This document shows positions 1 to 5,847 of a stretch of DNA of 6,276 nucleotides, piece after piece. The stretch's first letter is position 1. Each line of letters starts with the position of its first letter. The stretch is from positions 1 through 6,276 of the forward strand of contig WAOZ01000054.1 of NCBI GenBank assembly GCA_015520975.1, given 5' to 3'. The notes below the pieces were generated by a model. The model was not told the DNA's origin. It worked only from the letters and a program-made list of their open reading frames with translations, and did no database searches. Position numbers and translations under genes: made by a program. Source of the DNA: DHVE2 group archaeon (lineage in GTDB: Archaea > Thermoplasmatota > Thermoplasmata > Thermoplasmatales > Aciduliprofundaceae).

Positions 1-53
1 TAATAAAAGCAGGAGGCATAATCAATTACATCAAAAATGCAAATAAAAAATAA
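1..53 (+). CDS. Possible 3' end of a convergent gene, function unknown
   Basis: One forward frame is open from the left edge to a TAA at 51-53 and reads IKAGGIINYIKNANKK. This looks like the lysine-rich tail of an ordinary protein. The other two forward frames stop at 1-3 and 44-46. The TAA is followed by T-rich DNA at 61-83 that could terminate a rightward transcript, which fits a gene ending here. Only 16 codons are visible and no domain can be recognised, so this could be chance open frame in intergenic DNA. Confidence 0.33.
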   Translation, partial: IKAGGIINYIKNANKK

Positions 54-62
54 ATAAAATTT
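33..62 (-). terminator. Oligo-T terminator of the leftward PLD gene
   Basis: Read on the minus strand, the DNA just past the TAA of the large leftward gene carries several T runs, including T4, T6 and T5 runs separated by one to four bases. Archaeal RNA polymerase terminates at such oligo-T stretches without needing a hairpin. The call rests on composition and position only. Confidence 0.45.
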
Positions 63-83
63 TTAATTTTTTTGTGATTTTTT
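61..83 (+). terminator. Oligo-T terminator for a rightward gene ending near 53
   Basis: The plus strand has T runs of 5, 7 and 6 at 60-64, 67-73 and 78-83, a few bases past the TAA of the possible rightward gene end. With the opposite-strand T tracts at 33-62 this would form a bidirectional terminator between convergent genes. The last T run overlaps the stop codon of the leftward gene. Confidence 0.35.
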
Positions 84-3000
84 ATCTGCGCCTGCGTATC
101 GCAAATGCACCCAGCATTGTCAGAAGCGCCAGTATCGGAATCAAGGCATCGCCGAATTCTGGCACGGGATTCACTGTTATATCTGTCTGAGTCCTCGGAT
201 ACAGTTCGTATGTGCTGTAGTACTGGGCCTGCACGCCCACAACCTGCACATAGTCACCCACTGAAAGCGATGATATACTTATGCTCGAGTTTGCAAGATA
301 CACTGTGTAATTCACAGAGTTAGCAGAATCTCGCAGCGTGAAGAATTTGCCGTTAGGATCTATGTATTTCACATATCCAGTTACGGAAATCAATCTTCCG
401 TAATTGGTGGTGTTCGCTGTGGCAAGATCCATCACATAGGGCGTCACCGGCGTACCCGATTTCACAAACACAACATCAGAAGCCGATGTTATGGATATCT
501 CCGCATCGTTTCTATAGGATGTCACCGTTCCAAACACCTTGACATAGTCTCCGTAATTCAATGTCAGCGATGACACAACACTTCCGTATACTTTTATTCC
601 AGCACCGCTGCCATCCTGTATGTAGAATGCGTTGTAAAATGTCCCTGGAACCACAGTAACCTGCCCGCAAATGATGCTCTTGTTTCCATAACTCGTCTGA
701 TTGCGTGCGTAACTTATGCTCCATCCTGCAAAATAGAAATCATTTGCGGTTGCAGTGCCACCTGAACCTGTACCTGTGATTTTTATGCTCACTTTCGTGC
801 CAGCAGTCACATTCGGTATAAGGTATCCATATATTCCATCACCGGCAGCGCCGTCATTATGCAGCCCATCATCGGCCATATAACCCGTGGTGCTCGTTGC
901 CCAGTTATCGGTAGAGTAGCTTATCTCAACGCTGTTAACATTTGTCGCCGAGATGGTAACCCACATAGAATAGTTAGTAAGCGCGGTAGATGCAAACTGA
1001 TAATCAGGTGTGCCCATCACGGGCGCTTTTATGCCCATAAGCCACAGAATAAGATTCTTGGTAAATGCAAGGTTGTCATAATCGTATATATCGTAGTCGC
1101 TGAACACCGTGGCACCCAGAGCGGCAACACGATGAGTACCTATTATCTGGCCTGCGGCAACCGGGATGTATGTACCGTTTGGATAATTGAAAGACTGTGG
1201 GTTTGATGCAATTGCAGTATTTGCAGTATCATTGTCACCCGTGGCGAAGAGAATCGCACCGTCAGATTCGTTCAAGCGAGTGTAAGAAGAATCCACAAGC
1301 GAGTCGGGTGAATAGAAAACTACCTGTGACACGCCCACGGTAACCTGACCTGTTGTATCGTTGAAATGATGTATCACCGGACTATAACTTGCACCGGAGT
1401 TGTTCGTGGCATCGCTTACGCTATCGTTGTTGAATCGTATTACAGAAGATACTGCAGATAGTATCGGATTGAGATTTTCTGGCTTTCCGTAATAATTGTA
1501 ATTGCTCCTGCAGGTTAAAAGCAGAGAGCCGTTATAGTTGTTCACGAAAGAGGTGATGTTGTTAGTGTCGTTGGTGTTGTACGGCAACGCTGGATTCATC
1601 AGAATCAGAAGCTTACCATGCTGGAGTTTGTTGAGAGAGAGATACTGCTGGTAAGCCGGCGCACGAGATGTTATATTTTCCGGATACAATCCCATTTTTC
1701 TGAGTTCTATTGTTAGATGGTCAATATTGGATGAATAGGAATTGTAATGCGCTCTGTCTATCATAACAACTTTATCCGGCGTGTTCTGCACATAAGGCCA
1801 GGGTTTCTGCTCATTTACCCACTGTCCGGGTGTATCGTTATCCCACCAGTAAGGAACTCTGACAATAGATGTGTATGCAGGTGCGGTGATGTTCCAGTAC
1901 ACACCGTTATTGTTATATCCTTCCCAGTACACTGCGTCCACAACGCCACCTGTGGAATTCTCAAGCAGTAAACCTCCGGTTTTGTTATAGATCTCAAGTG
2001 AAGGATAGTTGCCGTCTCCAGTTTTATTATCTCCGTCACCTATATCCGGATATTTCCCGAACGCCTGGACAAAGAAATCAGCTCTCATAGCGATGGTCAC
2101 CGAACTGTATGCATTCACCGTGAGCCCGTGTATCGTATATCCCGTACCGGTAGATGCGTTTATGAGTTTCCAGCCGTCAAGATCCACGGGTGAGGATGTG
2201 GGATTGTATATCTCAACGAACCTGTAATTTGCATATTTATTAGCATCGTTGTAATACACTTCGGTTATAATTGGATGCATCGCTACAGGCGGTGTCGTAC
2301 CGGTGCCTGCAATAACCTGAACGGTTATATACGCAGTGTAGGATATATCATAGTAAGAATTGCTTATCTTCACACCTACGGTATAATTACCTGGATTCGC
2401 ATACTCATCCGCCTGGACATAGAGTTTGTAAACTCTCCAGTCATAGTCGTTCGCTCTGTACCAATCGGGATGACGCGCCATATCAGCGCGCCAGTATGAC
2501 GGTCTGTAAATGTTTATGTTGAAGTAAGTGCCGTTTTTGTACCCCGCGTTTATGATCGCAATATTTGCAGTTGTATAACTGCCAGCGTATACAGTGATGT
2601 GCGTATCAAGAGGCATAATTCCCGGGATGTAATAAGGAGGGGTCCTGTACTGGTAGAGTTTGAGGAAGTAATCATCGAAATAATCCGCAAGCGTGGCGTT
2701 GTGGATAACTACACCTACTGTGTGGGTGTCGTTATCGAGGTAAGATGCGTTCCAGTTTGCATCTCCAATGTATACCCAGTCATCGGCAATAACCAGTTTC
2801 AGATGCGTGAGATATGAGGAAGAATCCAGCTCTGCACTAACATTCTTGCTCACCAGATAACTGTATCCTGAGGTGCTGTGGTCGTCCACCAGAACTTTAA
2901 CATCTGGAACCGTGGCATTTTTCGTAACTATCTCATTCACAAGATTGTTCACTCTTGTCTCGCCCGTGGTCGTTGGCGTCTGGAAATAGGCCATATCGTA

Positions 3001-3717
3001 AAGCGCCACATGAAGTCTCGTTGTGGCGGTTTGCATCATCGAAAGAAGCGTATTGTATGTCCAGCCATCGTAAGTGGTGTTTATGATATAATTTCCATCG
3101 GATACCGACTGGAGCGCTATGCTCGGTGTAAGATTGGCATTGGTCCATATTGACTGGAAATAGTTATCGAAGAATGTTGCAATCGTGGTGTTGAAGATGG
3201 CAATTCCGTACTCGTTGTTCGAATCAAACGCAGCAATGCTCCAGTTAAACGCACCCAGAATCACAATCTTTCCGTCTATGACTATCATTTTCGTATGAAG
3301 GAATGTTGTGGTTGAACCGTCCTGATGTATATTTGCGGCGGGTATCCCACCGTTTTCCAGATATGTTATGGCCGCGGATGTCGTCGTGCTCAGATCGCCT
3401 TCATACACGATTTCCACCTGCACACCTCTGTTATTGGCCGCAATAAGAGCATCCAGTATCGTCTTCAGAGGCTCCTTTGTGGATGATATCTCCATCATGG
3501 AGATATGTATGTAAGACTGCGCACTGTCTATAAGGTCTTTCACCACTGCTGCATAACCCCTGTTCACCATCGGTATCACATATATACCTGTGCCTCCAAT
3601 CGCCTTTTCACCTTGAACAGGAGTTTCCTCTATTGTTCCGCTTTGCGGTAGCATAGCAACCATGGCTGTCATTATCAAAATCGCCACACCCAATAATGTT
3701 GCGAATTTTCGATTCAT
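82..3717 (-). CDS. Secreted multi-domain phospholipase D-like protein, probable cell-surface nuclease
   Basis: The product has 1211 residues. Residues 1-25 form a signal peptide (NRK, then a hydrophobic core). Residues 43-355 hold two PLD half-domains, each with an intact HxKx4D motif: H141/K143/D148 followed by GAFN, and H305/K307/D312 followed by GDAN. PLD enzymes pair the two histidines in one active site to cut phosphodiesters. Then follow a beta-sandwich (about 365-472), a lamin-tail domain (about 480-630, around RFVEIYNP and LDGWKL), a GATase1/DUF4350-like fold (about 648-895), an Ig-like domain (about 905-993, DDGLHNDGAAGDGIYG) and two OB-like domains (about 1003-1085 and 1102-1182). 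The tail is VPEFG, a hydrophobic helix and RRRR. About 30 N-x-S/T sequons and only two cysteines (C736, C1017) suit an exported glycoprotein. The ATG has GAGAGGTGG seven bases upstream. Lamin-tail and OB modules favour an extracellular nuclease over a lipase, but the substrate is inferred. Confidence 0.9.
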   Translation of the reverse strand: MNRKFATLLGVAILIMTAMVAMLPQSGTIEETPVQGEKAIGGTGIYVIPMVNRGYAAVVKDLIDSAQSYIHISMMEISSTKEPLKTILDALIAANNRGVQVEIVYEGDLSTTTSAAITYLENGGIPAANIHQDGSTTTFLHTKMIVIDGKIVILGAFNWSIAAFDSNNEYGIAIFNTTIATFFDNYFQSIWTNANLTPSIALQSVSDGNYIINTTYDGWTYNTLLSMMQTATTRLHVALYDMAYFQTPTTTGETRVNNLVNEIVTKNATVPDVKVLVDDHSTSGYSYLVSKNVSAELDSSSYLTHLKLVIADDWVYIGDANWNASYLDNDTHTVGVVIHNATLADYFDDYFLKLYQYRTPPYYIPGIMPLDTHITVYAGSYTTANIAIINAGYKNGTYFNINIYRPSYWRADMARHPDWYRANDYDWRVYKLYVQADEYANPGNYTVGVKISNSYYDISYTAYITVQVIAGTGTTPPVAMHPIITEVYYNDANKYANYRFVEIYNPTSSPVDLDGWKLINASTGTGYTIHGLTVNAYSSVTIAMRADFFVQAFGKYPDIGDGDNKTGDGNYPSLEIYNKTGGLLLENSTGGVVDAVYWEGYNNNGVYWNITAPAYTSIVRVPYWWDNDTPGQWVNEQKPWPYVQNTPDKVVMIDRAHYNSYSSNIDHLTIELRKMGLYPENITSRAPAYQQYLSLNKLQHGKLLILMNPALPYNTNDTNNITSFVNNYNGSLLLTCRSNYNYYGKPENLNPILSAVSSVIRFNNDSVSDATNNSGASYSPVIHHFNDTTGQVTVGVSQVVFYSPDSLVDSSYTRLNESDGAILFATGDNDTANTAIASNPQSFNYPNGTYIPVAAGQIIGTHRVAALGATVFSDYDIYDYDNLAFTKNLILWLMGIKAPVMGTPDYQFASTALTNYSMWVTISATNVNSVEISYSTDNWATSTTGYMADDGLHNDGAAGDGIYGYLIPNVTAGTKVSIKITGTGSGGTATANDFYFAGWSISYARNQTSYGNKSIICGQVTVVPGTFYNAFYIQDGSGAGIKVYGSVVSSLTLNYGDYVKVFGTVTSYRNDAEISITSASDVVFVKSGTPVTPYVMDLATANTTNYGRLISVTGYVKYIDPNGKFFTLRDSANSVNYTVYLANSSISISSLSVGDYVQVVGVQAQYYSTYELYPRTQTDITVNPVPEFGDALIPILALLTMLGAFAIRRRR
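3486..3506. repeat. Perfect 10-bp inverted repeat inside the PLD gene
   Basis: ATATCTCCAT and ATGGAGATAT flank a single C at 3496, so the 21-bp site is a perfect palindrome apart from its centre. It lies in the coding sequence for residues 72-78 (ISMMEIS) of the first PLD half. It may only reflect the codons of this near-symmetric peptide, and no function is assigned. Confidence 0.6.
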
Positions 3718-3724
3718 ATTGTTT

Positions 3725-3733
3725 CCACCTCTC
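3725..3733 (-). promoter_or_regulatory. Ribosome binding site of the PLD gene
   Basis: The minus strand reads GAGAGGTGG, ending seven bases before the ATG at 3717. It matches the archaeal Shine-Dalgarno core (GGAGGTGA type) and supports that ATG as the start. It also shows that this mRNA has a 5' leader, unlike the divergent regulator gene. Confidence 0.75.
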
Positions 3734-3768
3734 CCAAGAGTAAGAGATTATTATTTTTAAACTTCGTG

Positions 3769-3780
3769 GTTATATTTAAG
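3769..3780 (-). promoter_or_regulatory. Candidate TATA box for the PLD gene
   Basis: The minus strand reads CTTAAATATAAC. A start about 25 bases downstream, near 3750, would give a leader of roughly 30 bases that contains the ribosome binding site. The alternative AT-rich stretch at 3748-3761 would place the start inside or too near the ribosome binding site, so it is less likely. The box covers the same bases as the candidate TATA box of the divergent operon. No clear BRE decides its orientation. Confidence 0.4.
3770..3778 (+). promoter_or_regulatory. Candidate TATA box for the metal-transport operon
   Basis: TTATATTTA lies about 30 bases before the regulator's ATG at 3806. Archaeal transcription starts about 25 bases past the TATA centre, which falls around 3798-3806. 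That implies a leaderless or nearly leaderless mRNA, in agreement with the absence of a Shine-Dalgarno sequence before this ATG. The inverted repeat at 3787-3803 would overlap the transcription start. Confidence 0.5.
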
Positions 3781-3786
3781 TAGTTT

Positions 3787-3803
3787 GTTAGGTATAACCT
3801 AAC
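3787..3803. promoter_or_regulatory. DtxR/IdeR-type operator, likely autoregulatory site
   Basis: GTTAGGT-ATA-ACCTAAC is a perfect 7-bp inverted repeat around a 3-bp centre. Its TTAGGT/ACCTAA arms match the half-sites of the bacterial DtxR/IdeR box (TTAGGTTAG...ACCTAA), although the spacing is shorter here. It lies downstream of the candidate TATA box and ends two bases before the ATG of a DtxR-family regulator. A bound dimer would block polymerase from the operon promoter. The site is upstream of the TATA box for the divergent PLD gene, so an effect on that gene is uncertain. Confidence 0.75.
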
Positions 3804-3805
3804 CG

Positions 3806-4216
3806 ATGCGAGAGCGATTAACAGAAACTGAGGCAAGATATCTGCTCACAATGTACAAAGTGTATGCGGAATGTGGATGCATTACTCCAAAGCAGATCGC
3901 GGAAAGAATGAATGTGAAAAGGCCAACGGCTTATGAGTACATAATGAAATTTGTAGAAAAAGGACTTCTGTGCAAAATATCAAAAAAATACGCCCTGACA
4001 GAAATTGGAATAAAAAAAGCCAGAAAGATACTCAGAAAACATAGAATTTTAGAGAGCATGTTCTATGAAACTGGTGTGAGCCTCGACAAGGCATGCGAAT
4101 GCGCCCATAGAATACAGACCTCCGTGGATGATGATATTGTGGAGCACATAGCCAGATACCTTGGCTCTCCAAAAAAATGTCCTCATGGCGAGCCCATCCC
4201 GGAGGTGGATAGATGA
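3806..4216 (+). CDS. DtxR/MntR-family metal-dependent transcriptional repressor
   Basis: The product has 136 residues, the two-domain MntR-like length without the SH3/FeoA domain of DtxR. Residues 5-75 form a winged helix (recognition region near KRPTAYEYIMKFVEKGLL). Residues 76-136 are the dimerisation and metal-binding domain, ending in the family signature CPHGEPIP. Aligned by eye to DtxR with one gap, the ancillary site keeps H79, E83 and a Cys (C97) for H98. The primary-site ligands M10, C102, E105 and H106 become R11, H101, Q104 and T105. Two CxC pairs (C23/C25 and C97/C99) are additional. The sensed metal is therefore uncertain; transporter neighbours suggest Zn or Mn, and the operator style suggests an Fe-type box. 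There is no Shine-Dalgarno, so the mRNA is probably leaderless. It shares ATGA with the next gene. Confidence 0.9.
   Translation: MRERLTETEARYLLTMYKVYAECGCITPKQIAERMNVKRPTAYEYIMKFVEKGLLCKISKKYALTEIGIKKARKILRKHRILESMFYETGVSLDKACECAHRIQTSVDDDIVEHIARYLGSPKKCPHGEPIPEVDR
4201..4208 (+). promoter_or_regulatory. Ribosome binding site of the ABC ATPase gene
   Basis: GGAGGTGG lies inside the last codons of the regulator gene, four bases before the ATG at 4213 (six bases if the core is taken as GGAGGT). It fixes the ATPase start at the ATGA overlap and suggests translational coupling with the regulator. Confidence 0.8.
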
Positions 4217-4971
4217 AAAGCATCGTTATTGAAAGGCTTACAGTGAAATATGGCGATTATACTGCACTCAAAAACATAACATTTTCCGTTGAACATCCTT
4301 CTTTTCTGGTGGTTATGGGTCCAAACGGTGCAGGTAAAACCACTCTTCTCAAAGCGCTTATGGGACAGGTGAATTATGAAGGAAAAATAGTGATATTTGG
4401 AAAAAAGCCGATAGAAGCGCTTGATAGAATGGGCTACATGCCACAGCGTGAGAGAATAAACAGAAACATCCCGCTGAAAGTGAAGGATGTGGTGCTTATG
4501 CCGCTCATCTCAAAAAATGTTTTTGGAATAAGTAAAGAGCACATAGCCATGGCAAAGAACGCTCTGAAAATTGTTGGAATGGAATCGTTCTGGAACTCGC
4601 AGTTTTCATCGCTCAGCGGAGGGCAGCAGCAGAGAATTCTGTTAGCGAGGACCCTTGCCCGTGATCCAGATATCCTTATTCTCGATGAGCCATTTTCGGC
4701 CACTGATGTGGCCACCAAGCTCAAATTGATAGAAATACTTCACAGCCTCAAAAAAAAGAAAACTATAATTCTTGTGGCCCACGACATAAATCCCTTAGTA
4801 GAGTGCACGGATAAGGTGCTTCTTCTTAATAAAGAGATTATAGCGTTCGGAACGATGGCGGAAACGCTTACAGAAGAAAATATGGAGCGTTTATACGGCA
4901 CGAGGATTCCTATAATAAGATACGGAGAAGTGTGCTATACGGTGGGCAGCGATTCACATATCCACATATAA
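4213..4971 (+). CDS. Zinc/manganese-type ABC transporter ATP-binding protein
   Basis: The product has 252 residues, a normal length for the ZnuC/MntB/SitB group. It powers metal uptake from the cytoplasmic face of the membrane. Visible motifs are Walker A GPNGAGKT (36-43, catalytic-loop K42), Q-loop Q78 within GYMPQRE, signature LSGGQQQR (134-141), Walker B LILDEP (155-160, E159), D-loop SATD (162-165) and the switch H190 in VAHD. The GY-M/V-PQR Q-loop followed by a proline and KDVVLM (about 75-96) is characteristic of the Zn/Mn subgroup. The C-terminus ends SHIHI, giving two histidines of unknown role. It overlaps the regulator by four bases and is followed after 17 bases by its permease. 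Zn, Mn and Fe cannot be separated from sequence. Confidence 0.92.
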   Translation: MKSIVIERLTVKYGDYTALKNITFSVEHPSFLVVMGPNGAGKTTLLKALMGQVNYEGKIVIFGKKPIEALDRMGYMPQRERINRNIPLKVKDVVLMPLISKNVFGISKEHIAMAKNALKIVGMESFWNSQFSSLSGGQQQRILLARTLARDPDILILDEPFSATDVATKLKLIEILHSLKKKKTIILVAHDINPLVECTDKVLLLNKEIIAFGTMAETLTEENMERLYGTRIPIIRYGEVCYTVGSDSHIHI

Positions 4972-4975
4972 TATC

Positions 4976-4983
4976 GGGGGTGA
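4976..4983 (+). promoter_or_regulatory. Ribosome binding site that sets the permease start
   Basis: GGGGGTGA ends five bases before the in-frame GTG at 4989. It favours that GTG over the in-frame GTG at 4980, which would overlap the site, and over the in-frame ATG at 4932 inside the ATPase gene. An ATG at 4984 is out of frame. Confidence 0.65.
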
Positions 4984-4988
4984 ATGCC

Positions 4989-5786
4989 GTGATTGAAATA
5001 ACAATCTGGGTATTAAGAGCGTTCATCGCGATTTTTGTTATAGCAGCAATCTCAAGTACTATTGGGAGTTATTCCGTATTCAGAGGCAGTACCTTTCTGG
5101 TAAGTGGAATTGCACACGGAGCGCTCGCAGGAGCTGCGTTGGGCGTGCTTATATCGCTATACATCGTTCCTGCCGAGCCTTACTTTTTCTCAATCATATT
5201 CGCACTCGGAATTGCGCTTGCGGTGGGATATGCTTCCAAAAAGCAAGAGAGTATGGATGTAGCCGTGGGCGTGCTGTTCGCGCTTTCGATGAGCCTAGCC
5301 ATATTGTTTCTTTCTATGATAAGAGAGTACTCGGCCATCGCGTGGAGCCTGATCATGGGCAACCTTCTTCTTCTTTCCTCCGCGGATATAGAGTTGATGA
5401 TTCTGACCGCAGTGTTTCTAACTCTGATTTTCTCACTCACTCACAGAAAAATGCTGTTTTCAATTTTCGATCCTGAGATGGCAAAGGTAAGCGGAGTGAA
5501 CCCGTTCAAATACGAGAGTTTGCTGTTCGTGCTTATGGCAGTGGGAATAGTGGTCCTTCTGATGGGCGTTGGTGCAATACTTGTGTATGCTCTTTTAGTT
5601 ATACCCGCTGCAGCAGCGAGAAGATCTTTCAAAACAGTGGAAGGTACGATGGCAGGCGCGTTCGCATTCACGGCCATATCTGGATTTCTGGGAATTGCAC
5701 TTTCGCTTTACATAGATGTTGCACCAAGTGCGCTCGTGGGATTGATAGCCACAATCATATACGCTTTTACATTTTTAAAGAATTAG
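4989..5786 (+). CDS. Metal ABC transporter permease, ABC-3 (ZnuB/MntC) family
   Basis: From the GTG at 4989 the product has 265 residues, the usual family size. It forms the membrane channel through which Zn or Mn passes, with the ATPase encoded just upstream. Hydrophobic segments lie near residues 7-27, 37-59, 66-82, 90-110, 131-150, 176-210 (two helices), 219-240 and 246-263. Family motifs are SGIAHGALAG (39-48, H43 conserved), the cytoplasmic IMGNLLL (122-128; compare FGDLL/FGNIL), FDPEMAKVSGV (160-170, the coupling region facing the ATPase) and VGAILVYALLVIPAAAAR (194-211). The N-terminal start is inferred from the ribosome binding site; starting at 4932 would add a 19-residue polar extension. 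T-rich DNA at its 3' end (5764-5776) might help end the operon. No substrate-binding protein gene follows. Confidence 0.92.
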   Translation: MIEITIWVLRAFIAIFVIAAISSTIGSYSVFRGSTFLVSGIAHGALAGAALGVLISLYIVPAEPYFFSIIFALGIALAVGYASKKQESMDVAVGVLFALSMSLAILFLSMIREYSAIAWSLIMGNLLLLSSADIELMILTAVFLTLIFSLTHRKMLFSIFDPEMAKVSGVNPFKYESLLFVLMAVGIVVLLMGVGAILVYALLVIPAAAARRSFKTVEGTMAGAFAFTAISGFLGIALSLYIDVAPSALVGLIATIIYAFTFLKN

Positions 5787-5795
5787 CGGCAAAGA

Positions 5796-5803
5796 TTTAT
5801 ATA
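5796..5803 (+). promoter_or_regulatory. TATA box of the proteasome beta gene
   Basis: TTTATATA is preceded by the purine-rich AAAGA (5791-5795), which is acceptable as a BRE. A start about 25 bases downstream, near 5825, gives a leader of about 23 bases that contains the ribosome binding site. The gene therefore has its own promoter and need not depend on the metal operon. Confidence 0.7.
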
Positions 5804-5834
5804 TGGCAATAAGATTAACCACCAGAAATTTTCA

Positions 5835-5841
5835 GAGGGTG
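5835..5841 (+). promoter_or_regulatory. Ribosome binding site of the proteasome beta gene
   Basis: GAGGGTG ends six bases before the ATG at 5848. Together with the match of the N-terminus to the archaeal beta-subunit propeptide it fixes this start. Confidence 0.7.
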
Positions 5842-5847
5842 TTAAAT

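Noticed and set aside
11..16. AGGAGG as a ribosome binding site
   Set aside because: No start codon follows at usable spacing, and the bases fall within the possible 3' end of a coding frame.
859..1206. Forward open frame of 115 codons opposite the PLD gene
   Set aside because: It is fully antisense to a well-supported gene, has no ribosome binding site I can recognise and its composition (Arg, Cys and His rich) is typical of an antisense shadow.
2474..2494. Repeated CGCGCCA (2475-2481 and 2488-2494)
   Set aside because: It is a 7-bp direct repeat in coding DNA for Trp/Arg/Ala residues, too short to separate from chance.
2878..3153. Forward open frame of 91 codons opposite the PLD gene
   Set aside because: It is antisense to the conserved PLD half-domains, and the peptide shows no domain or membrane pattern.
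3748..3761. Second AT-rich stretch as the PLD TATA box
   Set aside because: Transcription would then begin at about 3730, inside the ribosome binding site, so the box at 3769-3780 fits better.
4434..4724. Reverse open frame inside the ABC ATPase gene
   Set aside because: The forward frame carries all ABC motifs across this stretch, so the reverse frame is a shadow.
4932..4988. Permease start at the in-frame ATG at 4932
   Set aside because: It would lie inside the ATPase gene, lacks a clear ribosome binding site and adds a polar extension absent from the family. GTG at 4989 has GGGGGTGA at good spacing.
5180..5677. Two reverse open frames opposite the permease
   Set aside because: The forward frame encodes the ABC-3 motifs throughout. 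Ala/Ile/Thr-rich reverse frames are expected opposite hydrophobic membrane-protein codons.
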